From positions 496,001 to 560,000 of the forward strand of contig JANATG010000022.1 in the NCBI GenBank assembly GCA_029449235.1: a stretch of DNA of 64,000 nt. The letters run 5' to 3'. Positions 1 to 12,200 of this stretch are shown here, in pieces. A model generated the notes under the pieces. That model made no database searches, was not told the origin of the DNA, and saw only the letters and a list, made by a program, of their open reading frames with translations. Position 1 is the stretch's first letter, and each line of letters starts with the position of its first letter. A program made the position numbers and the translations under genes. The DNA is from Linnemannia schmuckeri. Lineage: Eukaryota; Mortierellomycota; Mortierellomycetes; Mortierellales; Mortierellaceae.

Positions 1-793
1 AAGTTTTTCAATGAGCAGTCCGAGGAGGTAACCACCATGCGCAGAGGCTGAACTGTGGCAATATCATTATCACAAGCACTCTTGCCCTGGCGTGCTCGCT
101 TGACTGACACTGTCTTTCTCGGTCTTTTTTAACTCCGTTAAACTTGCCTTTCTATGAACAGGAACGCGAGCATGCGCAGCATCTAATTGACTATCAGAAC
201 AAGCGAGGAGGATGCGCCATCATCCCATCAGTGCCTGCCCCGATCTCCGAATGGGTCTCGGCTAAGAACGCCGTCGGTATGTGTCACCTCCCGTCTTTTC
301 ATCTTGCATACTTTTAGCTAGACCGTCCATTATCGCAGTCTCTATACCAGATAACTTAGAGTCTAACGGAAGGGGATTCGTCATTTCTCATTTTCAAATA
401 GAATCTGCACTCCAGCTGGAAAAGGACGTCAACAAGAACATCCTTCGCGTGGAATCCCTTGCCGAGGACCAGGATGATCCCCAGTTGGTCAATGTGTTGA
501 GATCCAAGTACTTGAAGGAACAGGTCGATTCGATTGCTGAGATTGCAAAGCTGATGACTCAATTGAACCGAGGCGGCGGTGAGGGTCTTGGACTCTACCT
601 CTTTGATCAGGTAAATTTGTATACCCTTGCTCGCTATGCATTAGGCACAGGGTGGAGCAAGATGTCATAACTGAGTTTAGAGACTAACATACGCTATGTA
701 CTGTTTTTTTACTTAACTTTTTGCACCGCTTGTTGGGTACCACTTTAGACATTATTGAAGAGCGGCGTCAAGGGCGTCATCGGACAGGTTTAA
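1..793 (+). CDS. Ferritin (3' part, 5' end outside window)
   Basis: Iron-storage ferritin: oxidises Fe(II) and stores it as a mineral core inside a 24-subunit shell. Exons are 1-27, 162-276, 402-610 and 749-793; introns are GT-AG and the frame holds across all junctions, giving the last 131 residues. Exon 1 ends and exon 2 begins within the helix-B motif SEEEREHAQH, which carries the family ferroxidase ligands Glu and His. Exon 3 has the LEKDVN segment and the KEQV motif (ferroxidase Gln). The C-terminus after YLFDQ is short (14 residues), as in cytosolic ferritins. The initiator, the first helix and any 5' regulatory element lie before the window. Ferritins are common in animals and plants and known in early-diverging fungi but generally missing from Dikarya, so the gene is a lineage hint. 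Subcellular location cannot be judged without the N-terminus. Confidence 0.93.
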
Positions 794-2845
794 AAGCAAT
801 ACAGTCTTCCACTCCACCCCGCAATCCAATGCCCAAAAGTCCAATCCAGCACCTTACGCCACCAACTCCACTTTTGGGCTCAAGTGCGCCACACTCATAT
901 AAAATCTTTTTGTACATACGACAACCTATTCTCACATATAAAAAAAATTATCGCCGGTTCATATTGTTCCCATAGTATCTTTTGCCACAAACACCCTAAA
1001 AAACACGAAAGGGGGATCTCCTGACATCCAGGGACTTAACACGGTAGTTAGCGGCAAATAAGAGTTAGACAAGTTTGATTAGAGGGTAAATAGAGTCAAG
1101 ATACTAAGGATTACACTTGCAATCGAATCGAGAGAAGTGGGTTAAACTTGAGTGGATTTGTTGGAACAACCTGCAAACAGCAATGAGAGAGTGAAAGAGG
1201 AGGATTACATATCCGGGGCGGTTGTATTCGTTCCCTCGGTGTGCGTCACTGGAATGAAAAATGAAGCGTTGAAGGATGGGTAAAAATAGGAAGATGAAAA
1301 GACTTACAACCTTCTTTTTGGGTTCTGGAAATCGGTCCAGTGAAAATACAGACCTCAAAAGAAAGAAAATGAAATGAACAATGAATGCTAAGAGTGAGAG
1401 GGGAGAGCAGCCAAATGGACAGATGACAGAGACCCAAAGAAAAAGGATTTGTAGTGGAGTGATATGAAGAGAGGAGAACTTGTGGCAGAAAAGAAGAAAA
1501 GATTGGAAACGGTGTTGAATAGGATATGTGGTTATGTGCATGTGTGTAGAGTGTAGCTATGTGTGTAAAAAGATGAAAAAAGATGAACAAGAGGCGACAC
1601 AGTTGCACTCGCGCCAAGCATGCTCGATTATGAGCAGGCTCTACACATCTTTGATGGTTACACCACATTCAATTGTTAATAATGAGACTATGAACAAATA
1701 TGCAATTATCCCAACGGACCGACCGCCATTCATCGACACGAGACAGCCAGTAGATTGACAGGGGTCATTTGTTCATTCGTACGGAGGGAGTGGTACGTCT
1801 TCAAGAATTAAGAGTCAAGAGACAACATCAACCACCCAAACCACGCCCTTCAGTTCGTTAATTAATGCTAACATCTCCGCTCGCACCTCTTTTTTTTTTT
1901 TGTTTTCTACTCCTCTTGACTCGCTCTCTCGCTCTTTCTTCTGATCGAGTCGAATTGAGTTGACTGAGTGTGTGCGTGTGCATCCGACAGATCAAAAAAG
2001 AATAATGCATCGTTTATTCAGCCGCCGAAGGGAAAAAGAAAGAGCGAGCAATGGTCTCGCCACAGCCATTGTCTATAGCCAAAGGAAAATACCGACGGAT
2101 GTGCGATGTGAGAATAATGAAACGAACATGGTGGCCCTTTGTCCTCTCCGCCCTGCTATGTCATTCCCCCCAACCCAAACCAATAGATTACATTTACGCC
2201 CTCCTCCCCCTTGTCTTTCCTTGTCCTTCTTTTGGATTGCTTTTTGGCCGTTCGCTGATGTTCTCACTGTTCTTTGATCCTATCCTATCGTATCCCATCT
2301 GTCATCAGTCCGTTGAAAACGTTGTTTGTTTGTGCCTTGTTACTTTTACTTTTGGTTCGTTGTCCCTGATCATTATTGATTGATACTTGCTTTTATTCGT
2401 TTCACTCTATTTTTTTTTTTTTGTTTTTCTTCTCTTTTTCTTTTTCTTTTCCTTTTCCTCTTCCTTTTTCCCTTTTTCTTCTTCTTCACCCTTCTCCAGT
2501 CCCCTCACCTTTTCACCTTCACGCCCTTCGCATCTTCCCTTTTTACCCATCATCCTCTTATTCAAAACTCCCTCCCCCCTCCTACTCTTCCCTTCCCACA
2601 TTCATCCTTCCTTCACCATCATCTCATCCTTTCTCCCTCGATTTACATTCTTATTCTTACTCTCCTTTGTCCTCGGATCTCGAATTCGTTATATTATTAT
2701 TGCTCCCCTGACCTGACCCTGGTGTCTGTGTCTGTCTCACTTTTTGAACCCTTCTCACACCATAAACAAAAACCCTCCTCTTGTAACTCAAGCTACTTGT
2801 ACTTATTCTTGTACCCCATCACACTCACGGACCATACAGACGGCC
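794..2845. other. Intergenic: ferritin 3' flank and upstream region of the next gene
   Basis: I see no convincing gene here. Open frames on both strands are low-complexity and lack codon structure or splice continuity. Positions 1250-1520 are purine-rich on the + strand. A T-run lies at about 1891-1901. A long C/T tract (about 2410-2660) precedes the next start, which is typical of fungal core promoters and 5' UTRs. Confidence 0.6.
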
Positions 2846-5800
2846 ATGTCCTACTCTTCTTCTCCCAACTCGCCCTCGTCTGGCCAACCCCGCATACAGG
2901 CCTATCAGCAATACCAACAACGCCAACAACCAGGCCACCAACAACAATACCAACATCATCAACAACAGCATCCAAGTCAACAGCAACAACAACAATACCA
3001 ACAGCAGCAGCAACAGCAACACATCCAGAGTTTGGCTGTCTGGTCGCCCAGTGTACCCGTCAATGCCTCAGTTTCGCCCCTGCCCTCATCCCAGGCACCT
3101 GTCCAAATCTCAGGTCCACTTGACCTCAAGACAAGAGGACCTCATCCTATCTTACCTCCTCTTAAAAACACTCACCCTCCTCCACGTCAAAATGCCGGTC
3201 CTGCTCGAAGTGCAAGTCTTCGTCGCCAATTGTCGCAGAATGGCCTTCGTCAACAAACGTCCTCTCCTTCCCTAAACCACACTTACAACAACACTAATGA
3301 CCCAGAAAACAACTATAATAACACCAATCAGCAACAGCAACAACAGTACTACCCTCAACAGGATAGCGCTGATTCGCGTCCACCTTATTCCCCAAGCTCG
3401 AGCGCCTCCTCGATTCAGTACTCTGGCTATGGTCGAGGTCCGTCCTCCTCGCCTGGAAGCGGCTCGGAGGGAGGCAGCAGCAGCAGCAGGATGCCACCCA
3501 TGTCACAGAATGATTCCCACCTCTCTCCTGCCTCGTCACCTGTCCTCAGCCGATCCAACAGCAAGATCAATTACTCTTCTCCGCTGCTGAGATCCCACAG
3601 TCGGTCAGGATCGAACTCCCCTTCTTCCCCTCCCTCTTCCTCGCCCTCGCAATCTCCACTGAAACGCTCAACCTCCATCTTGAAAAACGGCCCCAAAGAT
3701 GCACCTTATCTCAACAACAACAACGGAACGAAATCCCATCTCGAGAGCCTGAATCAGACCTGGGAGCCTTCGGGACCAAGTCCGGCCCTTCCAACAGGCA
3801 GCTCCCAGATCCCCATCCACAACGGAAGTCAACATGCTCTCTCTCAGTTTGGGTCTGCATCTAATCTGAGAGCAAAGGCCGCCGCTGCTGCTGCTGCTGC
3901 TGCAACCGCTGCCGCTGCGGCTTCGTCCCCTAACGAAGCTGGGACCAATACTGCCGGGGACCAAGAATCCAAGGACAATGGCACGGCAGCGGCAGCTACT
4001 ACGACTGCCCCAGGCCAAGGGCCCAGTTCAACAAGCACATTCGATCCCGCTACACAGGTAAACGGAAAAGAAAAGGACTGAGAGCCGTGCTCACTGCTAC
4101 TCTTTTTTTTTTTCTCTCTTTCTCTGTTTCTGTTGCATAATGAGGCCCTGTTTAGTCCCACCCTCTGTTTGAATTCATTTGCTCACAACCATCTTTTTTT
4201 AATTCATTCATTTAACCGATAGCCGGCGTTGATGCCCCACCAAGAGCAGAAGGACAAGGAGTTCGCGCATAATCCCATACGCGATTCTGAAAACTACAAG
4301 GTAATAGAGAAAGAACAATCTCGATAACAAAGCATCTAACAAAGCAATGGCAGGACATGAAGACTTGATTTGGTTAGAAGGATCTGCCTACAATGATCGC
4401 GACTTTTCATCAATGAATTCCATACATCCGCTTTTAGACTCCCCAACAGACCTTATTTTTATTAACCCATCTTCACCAATGAACGCTGGCAATGTCTAGG
4501 TCCTTGTTCCTCCTTCACCTGTGGCGTCACCTCGCATCGGTCCTTCGGCAGGATCCGCTGCACACGCACAAGCTCAAGTACAAGCAGCAGGAAACAACTT
4601 CAACTTTTTGAACTCGGACCCAACCTTGTCACGGTCTTCCTCCAGGAGACGCATGGCTCCTCCAATTCAGGTGCCCGTTGCACAGCAACCCTCGATGCCC
4701 TCTGGTGGTCCCCAGTCAGCTCTGTCCCCACAGCTACAGGGAATCACTTCTCCTGTTTCACCAGGACGCCGCCATCCATTCCATCGTTGGGAGAACATGA
4801 TGCCTCCTCAAGGTCATCATCAACAACCGAGTGGAGAGGCCAACAACGGATATCCAGGACCAGGAGGACCACGTGGATATGCACCTAACCGTGGCCAAGG
4901 ACAAAACCAGGACCAGCACGAGGATGGCGATCACGAAGACGAGGATCTCAACGACGATACCGACGGTGATGCACTCTCGGGGCCTGAAGACCAATCCCGT
5001 CGTCACCACCGTCGTCAGCGATCAGCAGGAGCTGACAATGGCCCCTTCACACCTACCCGATCGGCTCCTCAACCACCAAACTTCAATAGTGGTGGCGGCG
5101 GCGGAAACAGCGGAGTAGTCCCCAACTCGCGCGAGGCCGAGATGGCTCATATCATGTACATCCAGCAGCAGCAGGCCTTGTTTTTGCAAGAGAAGGCCAT
5201 GAACCCACCCTTGAAAAACAAAAGCAGTAATGGAAACCTGTCGGGTGGTAATTCGGATGGGTCCAAGATCCGTCGCAAGGGATCTCGTCATCGCAAGCAA
5301 ATTTCGGTCATCAGTGAGCCCAAGTTGTTGTCCAGCACGAACCAGATCAAAACTGTCCCCATTGTGCGCCCCGCAGACCAGTCGGACAATGAAGATGCTG
5401 GAAACAAGTCGGAGTACACCAGCGGCGGCGAGGGTATCAAGAACAAGGTCCGTCGTATGCGCCGCGCCGTCCGTCATGCTGCCAATGGTGTCTTTAACGA
5501 CGACGACTCAGATCGAGAGGATGGATTGGGATCCAAGAGCGATGCCGAAAAGAAGGGTGGACTGAAGCAGCTCAAGGCCCTCAAGAGCAAACTGGCCAAG
5601 AAGCTTCATCGCCCTAGCCATGGTGGTACGTCTTCAAGACATGACCACCACGGCGGTCCCGGTGGTGAGCATGGAGATGAGGAGGGTGGACGTGGCCCTG
5701 TCCAATTCTTTTCTGAGGACAACCTCCGCGCCCGCTATCTCGAGCAGCAGCAGGCTGGAGGACACAGTCTTGCGGCTGCTGGTGCTTCCCTCCGCAGAAG

Positions 5801-8800
5801 CAACACTACTCACGAAAACACTGGTCCCATGTTTAACAGAAGAGACCCCTATGGAACCGGCGACAAGCAAGAGTACGATTCTGGCGATGAGGGCAAGGAT
5901 GGTGCGAATGCCGAGGAAGGCCCAGAGACCGAGCTCACTCCACAGCAAGTAGAGGAGGCCGCCGCCGCTGCCGCTGCAGCCAAGAAGGCCAAGATGGCCA
6001 AGTTTGGCAGCAGGACGTTTGACAAAGATGAGATGATGGAGGTTAAGGACGGTACTGGAGAGTCATTCTTTGTCCCTCGCTGGGATCTTGACCCTAGGGC
6101 CGATGAGCTGGGATCGTCCAAGTCTGTCATCAGTGTCACCTCGAGTCGAAAGTTGGAGCGTTCGGCTTCGAATGCCACTGTGATCTCTACCAGCGCTGTC
6201 AAGCCCGTTCTGTCGATTTCTGAGCGCTTGCAGGCAAATATGATCGCTGAGCAGGATGGCGAGAATGTGACCTCGGATGACAAGGTCGCCGCCACTGAAT
6301 CCAAAGATGCAGAATCAACAGCTGTCGTCGCGGAAGACGCTGAAGGCGAAGCTACCCCGACTGGACCCAAGAAGTTTACCTGGGGCGAGTCGATCGAAGG
6401 AGGTCTTCCAGCAGAAGCTCAGGCTGACAAGGAGGCTGACAAGGAGACTGACAAGGAGGCTGCCGCCATCGTCTCTGCAGATTCCACCGACCAGGTTGAT
6501 CCCAACGTTTCAGTCTCTTCTTCCTCTGGTCTGACTTCAAGAGCGTCGGTGATGAGCGAGGCCTCGTCGAACGCTTCGTCGGTTGCCGGTATTGTGGTCG
6601 CTCAAGTCTTGACCCGTCAAAACTCGATGAGGAAAAACTTTAGCCGCCCTGCCGTTGGAGAGGCCAAGAAGCAGCAGCAGCAGCAGCAAGAAGAGGCGCA
6701 GGAGAAGACCATTGAGCAGCAGCAGACTCCTCAGCAGTTGGAGGATGGTGCTGCTCCCATCCAGATGGATTCGCCTCACTTTGGATTGGGCATCTCACTC
6801 CCTTCGGTAGCAGCAGCAGAGAAGCCCCGCGAGTCTTTGGAGGAAGTCATAGCTGATATGAGCCAGTACCAGGGATATCAGGGTGCCCCTGAGAAGCAGT
6901 TGCCTCCCATTCCCCAGGATGGTATGTTTTTCAATTGAACTGCTATGTGCAGAATTTTTCATGTGGGACAATTAATTAACGTCAAACATCATTTTCTCTC
7001 AATGAAAAATAGAATCCCCCCACATTAAGCCTATGGCTCCTATGACGATCCGCCCACTGTCGCCCATCCGTCGCACCACCGCCAACTCGACCACAAGCAT
7101 GTCGTCCGTCCTGTCGAGCCCATCTTCCCCCCCCGTCACCCATCGCACCATCTCTCCTCTGGATACGGCTGCCGTTCAACAGGATGCTGAGCCCGCCCAA
7201 GCTGGCCTTGGCGGCAACTACAAGTACTCTACTACTGTCACGGTCTCCTCGCCTACTTCTCCTACGAAGCCCGGCAGTCTTCGAAGCAACATGTCCTTCA
7301 ACGCATTTACTCTCTCGCAAGGACCTACTTCTCCTCTCCCTTCCCCCTCCATCCCTACTGCTACCAATGGTGCAACTGGTGTCAATGGTAGTGAAAGCCC
7401 TATACCCCCAGCCAGCCCCTTCCCCCTCCCCGCTGTCTTGGCGCGTCAGGGATCGCACTTGACTGAGCGCGCCTCGATCCGCTCGATGTATGCTGACAGT
7501 ATCTATGATTGCTACGATTACGACTCTGGATCCGAGTATGACGCCCAGGATCCCTCCATGCTTTCTCGACAGGAGTCCTTCCGCGGTCAGTTTGCCGAGC
7601 AGCAGCAGGAGCAGCAGCAGGACAATGTTGTTGTTGCCGGGTCGCCTGTGGTCGCACCCAATGCGCGCGTTCCTGAGGTCGTCTCTCGAGAGGCTGTTGA
7701 GGAGGTTGTTGTCCCAAGGAGCATTGAGGAATTGCCTGCTGTGTCGAATACCACGGCTACTACGACAGCCACTGCTATGGCTCCTTCCAAGACCGAAGGC
7801 GAATCTGTCGCGACTGTGGTTGTCTCCTTGAACAAGGAAGACGAGCGGACCCAGACCCAGGTTCCAGAGTCCGTCAGAATCAGCTCTACGACCCTAAGTG
7901 CCACCTCTAATGCCTCTGGCTCTGATGAAATCCCTGTCATTCGCCTGAGAGGAGCTGCAGCTGCAGCCGCCGCCGGCGCTGCTACAGTTGCTGTTACTAG
8001 CGGAGACAACCAGAACCGAGATTCTCAAGCCTTGAAGGAGGAGCACCATATCCTCTTCGAGGACATTCCCAAGGCTGTCCCCTATCGTATGTCGATGATG
8101 ACCACCGTCCCCGTTGACCCTGTCGGCGTCGCTGCCTCACTCTCGGTCCCTCTCCTGGCTGCCGGAGGCATCGCTGGAGTCACGGTTGCTGGCGGTCCTT
8201 CCCGCCCTACCCGCAACCCTATGCGCCACAGCCGTCAAGGATCAATGTTAAGCATTGGTGGATCCAGTGATCTGACCACCACCGACTCGTGGATGTCGTC
8301 TTCTGTTCGTGATACCCGTGATGATATGTCTGGATGGGATATCCGTGGCGAGCATTATCGTCCCGAGACCGTCGACGAGAATGAAAGCGTTCGTCGGATT
8401 AGTTTGAGTGGTAGCAGCAGGGGTGATGAGGATGATGAAGAGCGGGTTCGTCGTCCTAGTGTTGATTCTTTCATGACGTCGTCGTCGCTTTCTTCTTCGG
8501 CTTTTCAAGCGAGGAGGAGTTCTGTCCGCAGCGAGCGGACCATGTCGATCATGACTGATAAGAACAGCTTGATCCTTGAGGAGGAAGGTAGTGCTAGCAG
8601 TGACGAGCCCGACAACGAGGACGAGAACAGCATCGCACACCGCGATTTGAAGATCCGCATCAAGGGCCTCGACAGCAGCAGCAGCAGTGACTCCAACGAC
8701 GAGCACGTTACTGGATTGAAGGACGGAGAATCCCCTGAGGGTTCGGTTATTAGACACAAGAAGCAGTGGTACAAGGAGCGTCGGACCAGTGCCAGCAAGC

Positions 8801-8967
8801 GCGAGACCTGGGGATCCATTCAGTCTTCGTCTTCGTCGGACAGCAACACTACATCTTCTTCGTCTTCGGGATCGTCGCACTCCAACTTTTATTTCAATGG
8901 TCGGTCCCCCTCCCCTTCGCCTACTGAGGAGTCTGCCCCTGTCTCTTCTTCTGCCAAGCCCTTCTAA
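2846..8967 (+). CDS. Large Ser/Gln-rich low-complexity protein, function unknown
   Basis: Exons 2846-4057, 4223-4300, 4500-6921 and 7013-8967 join in frame to 1,888 residues. The start is the first in-frame ATG after the pyrimidine tract. Residues about 17-60 are Gln/His-rich, followed by long Ser/Pro-rich stretches, a poly-Ala run near 345-360, acidic patches and several basic patches (for example around 740-760, with clustered Arg/Lys followed by an Asp-rich run). No signal peptide, membrane segment or catalytic motif is visible, and I recognise no family domain. Short non-repetitive blocks in exon 3, such as FFVPRWDLDPRADE and ERLQANMIAEQ, look constrained and would be the best search seeds. 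The many SP, RxxS and Ser-rich sites suggest a phosphorylated, mostly disordered cytoplasmic or cell-cortex protein; that is inference. The exon model is well supported; the function is not. Confidence 0.8.
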
Positions 8968-9376
8968 ATTATTCGCCCACATGCACATACGCATATATTT
9001 ACATTACCATAGTTCACGAACCCATCACAAAGCATAGTTTTCTTTTTCCTTTGTTCTTTTTTATTTATTCATTTTTCTTTGCACACGACCCCCTCCACAG
9101 CATTTTTCTTTCTTCTAGAGCCATCAAAGGCAAGTTATTAAAAAAAAAATTATTATTATACATCTTTCCTAACTTAATCCATCTTTGATTTTTTGTATCC
9201 AAATGAAATGAGAAAAATAAAACGTTGTATCCTTGGTCCTAACGTTCCCTAAATGCAAGATTTTAGAGAAATGGTAATTTTTTGAACAAGATCCCCACTC
9301 CGCCTTCAGTCCTTGTCCCACCCCCATGAACCCAGAGGGCTCCAGGAACCAGGTCGGAGGGCAAAAAAGAGAGTAT
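8968..9376. other. Intergenic: 3' flank and tRNA downstream region
   Basis: A/T-rich 3' flank of the preceding gene with AATAAA-like hexamers near 9215. The last 60 bases before the tRNA resemble the corresponding flank of the second tRNA copy (the block AGGAACCAG followed by GGCAAAA), so the duplication includes some flanking sequence. No gene seen. Confidence 0.6.
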
Positions 9377-9449
9377 TGGAGAACCTGGGCATCGATCCCA
9401 GTGCCTCTCGCATGCTAAGCGAGCGCTCTACCATTTGAGCTAGATCCCC
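9377..9449 (-). tRNA. tRNA-Ala (anticodon AGC), copy 1
   Basis: On the minus strand the 73-nt sequence folds as a full cloverleaf: D stem GCTC/GAGC, anticodon stem CTCGC/GCGAG around loop TTAGCAT (anticodon AGC), and T stem CTGGG/CCCAG with loop ATCGATG. The acceptor stem carries the G3:U70 pair that identifies alanine tRNAs. Position 6:67 is a U:U mismatch. There is no intron. A T6 run on the transcribed strand about 10 nt past the 3' end is a plausible Pol III terminator. A second, base-identical copy lies at 14842-14914. Truncated LINE copies begin 130-180 bp upstream of the tRNA 5' end. Confidence 0.95.
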
Positions 9450-9624
9450 GTAAGTGCAAGCGCTAAAGTCTTTTCACGATTGGATCGGCGGATTTTGCCG
9501 ATCGGATGAGTGACCGAGATTCTAGCGCATACTTGTACCCTGATGCCTTGGTCCCTAGTTGAATGCAGTTGGGAAGTTTCCTCTAGATAGTCTTTTTATG
9601 TCTTTTTATGGAATTAAACACCAT

Positions 9625-10350
9625 CCTCGGATGCGGATCATATTCGGGGATTCTCTTCTATCGGTGGAGCTCGAGCCGTGCACAGCGGTAGTCCTGCTCC
9701 CGATCGTGATGAAAGCCCCAAGTGGTACGTTTCGGACCTTCTTCGCGGAATCACCCCCAAGAGCATGTTGACTGAGTGGTCCTCGGCCTTCAGAACCCCA
9801 CGGTCCATTGCCAAGACGGTCCTTCACAAGTTTATTGGCTACCTGGAGACGCAGGCCTCAGAACTGATCTGGAAACCCCGATGCTCCACGACGATCGCGT
9901 GGGAGCAGATGCAAGGTATCTCTGCCAAGGACAAAACATCCAAATACACAGGTCCCCGAGGTGACTGGAGTCGAGGATACGGTTACATCACGCATGATGG
10001 GTTCTGCCCGTGTGGCGCTTCGCTAGCCACACATGAGGATCGAACCTGCCCTGGAGCGACCAAGGAACCACGCGCAGCTGATGAGCGGTTGATGGAGAGT
10101 CTGTTAGGAAGGAGGAGATTGTCATTGATGGAGAGGATGGGAAGAATCCCCTTCATTCGTATCTAGTTTTATTTTGTCTTCCGTTTTTGCTGTGAAGAGC
10201 AGCGACAATTGTTGCGCAGAGCCAGGCTCCGGGTCGGACTGTGACTGGCGGATGGTGTACTGAAGAGTTTGGTCTGTAGTCCCCTTTACTTCCAAATGCC
10301 TCCTTTGTACTGTTTGTCAGAGAAATAAAATTGTGTACAAAAAAAAAAAA
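9625..10350 (+). mobile_element. 5'-truncated LINE (non-LTR retrotransposon), copy A
   Basis: A 726-bp 3' fragment of a LINE. It is open from its truncated 5' end to the stop at 10164-10166, encoding the extreme C-terminus of the element's polyprotein, including a Cys/His motif (C-x-C-x6-H). A 3' UTR ending GAGAAATAAAATTGTGTAC and an A12 tail (10339-10350) follow. The element is flanked by a perfect 15-bp target-site duplication, GGAATTAAACACCAT, at 9610-9624 and 10351-10365. The body matches copy C (10463-12135) over its full length at high identity and copy F (15068-15684) more distantly. The insertion splits an older A-tailed fragment. Severe 5' truncation, an A tail and a TSD are the hallmarks of target-primed reverse transcription. 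Confidence 0.93.
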
Positions 10351-10365
10351 GGAATTAAACACCAT

Positions 10366-10407
10366 GCTCCTGTCCGCTGGAGAAATAAATCGCGTATCAA
10401 AAAAAAA
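10366..10407 (+). mobile_element. Older LINE 3'-end remnant (fragment E)
   Basis: A short sequence ending GAGAAATAAATCGCGTATC plus A9 (10399-10407). It resembles the 3' terminus of the other LINE copies. It continues leftward beyond copy A, which was inserted into it. GCAGTTGAGAA directly after the tail (10408-10418) matches GCAGTTGGGAA at 9565-9575 in 10 of 11 positions, so the original insertion may have spanned 9576-10407 before copy A landed in it. That duplication call is tentative. Confidence 0.55.
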
Positions 10408-10423
10408 GCAGTTGAGAAATGGT

Positions 10424-10436
10424 ACGAAAAAAAAAA
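10424..10436 (+). mobile_element. Minimal LINE insertion: ACG plus A10 between a 13-bp TSD
   Basis: GTTGAGAAATGGT occurs at 10411-10423 and again at 10437-10449, separated only by ACG and ten A residues. ACG is the terminal trinucleotide of the LINE 3' UTR as seen in other copies here (…GCGTACG before the A tail). The simplest reading is an insertion in which reverse transcription stopped after copying the tail and three template bases. The duplicated sequence overlaps the left duplication of copy C by two bases. Confidence 0.75.
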
Positions 10437-10462
10437 GTTGAGAAATGGTGGAGAGACGCATG

Positions 10463-12135
10463 GACCTTACCCAGGACAACCCCCTGACAGTACAAGGACG
10501 AACGGACGGTCATGCATCCTCGGCCAAGACTGAGCTCATGGGTTTACTAGCCGCAGTCCTGTCAGTACCTCCGGAACAAAACATTGTGGTCAAACTGGAC
10601 AACCAGTCGGTGGTGGAACAGTATCATCGTATGGTGAAGAATCGTCAAGATGCCTTACCGAGGAAACGATTCAGGAGCACTTATGCCGGTATCTGGACGG
10701 TATTATGACAGGTTATGGAATCTCGGCCAGGCGACGTCGAAGTGGTATGGATCAAGGGACACAACAACATCCAAGGAAATGAGCTGGCGAATCAGGCGGC
10801 AAAGGCGGCAGCATAGAGTGTTACGGTGTCTTTGGTGGCGGATCTCACTCAGCAGACGGACATCACGAGCTTTGCACATTGCAATGGCGGGCTTGTCGAA
10901 ACCGATCTACGACAGCTCCTCAAACAGCAATCGACAATCTACCATCATCAAGTCTGAATATCACAGAGACGGGTCAAGAGGGCGATCTCGGACATTGACG
11001 ATGTGGAATGGAGTTCGACCTTGGCCCATGTCCATGATAGACGCGCTGTCTTCACCTTTTACAACAACAGCAAGGACTCCCATCAACGAACACATCATAT
11101 CAAGAAGCTGCATGGAATGTTGCCAACATTGAACTCCATGCAGGCTTGGAAGCCTGACTTGTACCCAACCTGCCTGTGTCGACAATGTGAGCAGGAGGAG
11201 GAGGACAACGATCACCTCTGGAGATGCCCCTCTACTGTTGAGACAACCACTGCAATATGGAAGGAGGCCATGGGCAAGATTGATGAATGGGGCGTTCAGG
11301 CAACAAATAGCTACAATGCCGCCAGGAAGCGTGAACACAAGCGAGCAACTGATAATGGTCGTCAAGCACCACGGCCAGTACCCATATACTGGCAGCCCCC
11401 CTTGGATCCGAATCATGTTCGGGGATTCTCTTCTATCGGTGGAGCTCGAGCCGTGCACAGCGGTAGTCCTACTCCCGATCGTGATGAAAGCCCCAAGTAG
11501 CACGTTTCGGACCTTCGCGGAATAACCTCCAAGAGCATGTTGACTGAGTGGTCCTCGGCCTTCAAGACCCCACAGTCCATTGCCAAGGCGGTTCTTCACA
11601 AGTTTATTGGCTACCTGGAAACGCAGGCCTCAGAACTGATCTGGAAAACCCGATGCTCCACGACGATCGCGTGGGAGCAGACGCAAGGCATCACTGCCAA
11701 GGACAAAACATCCAAATACACCGGCCCCCGAGGTGACTGGAGTCAGGGATACGGATACATCACGCGTGATGGTTTCTGCCCGTGTGGCGCTTCGCTAGCC
11801 ACACATGAGAATGGGTGCTGCCCTGGAGCGTCCATGGACCCACGCGCGGCCGATGAGCGGTTGTTGGATAGTTTGTTGGGAAGGAGGAAGTTGTCATTGA
11901 TGGAGAGGATGGGAAGAATCCCCTTCATTCGTATCTAGTTTTATTTTGTCTTCCGTTATTGCTGTGAAGAGCAGCGACAATTGTTGCGCAGAGCCAGGTT
12001 GCGGACCGGACTGCGATTGGTGGATGGTGTACTGAAGAGTTTGGTCTGTAGTTCCTTTTACTTCCAAATGCTTCCTTTGTACTGTTTGTTAGAGAAATAA
12101 AATTGTGTACAAAAAAAAAAAAAAAAAAAAAAAAA
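10463..12135 (+). mobile_element. 5'-truncated LINE, copy C, with RNase H and zinc-knuckle regions (decayed)
   Basis: The longest LINE copy, 1,673 bp. Its left part encodes RNase H-like sequence: AKTELMGLLAAV (catalytic Glu), KLDNQSVV (Asp) and WIKGHNNIQGNELANQAAK (His/Asp region). A CX2CX8HX3C knuckle (about 11177-11230) and the same C-terminal segment as copies A and F follow. In-frame stops interrupt it, for example TGA at about 10706, TAG shortly after the RNase H region and TAG near 11498, so it is dead. It ends with the shared 3' UTR and an A25 tail (12111-12135). Flanking duplications are GTGGAGAGACGCATG (10448-10462) and GTGGAGGGACGCATG (12136-12150), 14 of 15 identical. The reverse transcriptase and endonuclease domains were lost by 5' truncation, so the clade cannot be assigned; RNase H presence fits the I/Tad-like groups. 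Confidence 0.92.
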
Positions 12136-12150
12136 GTGGAGGGACGCATG

Positions 12151-12200
12151 AAAATAAAATTTTCCTTGAGCTTTTCACTGGAGAAATAAAATTGCGTACG

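Noticed and set aside
2380..3123. 247-codon + frame upstream of the large protein
   Set aside because: Phe/Leu/Ser runs from a pyrimidine tract; overlaps the true exon in another frame.
9591..9610. TCTTTTTATG tandem pair as a LINE target duplication
   Set aside because: The two 10-bp copies are directly adjacent with nothing between them, so this is a simple tandem repeat.
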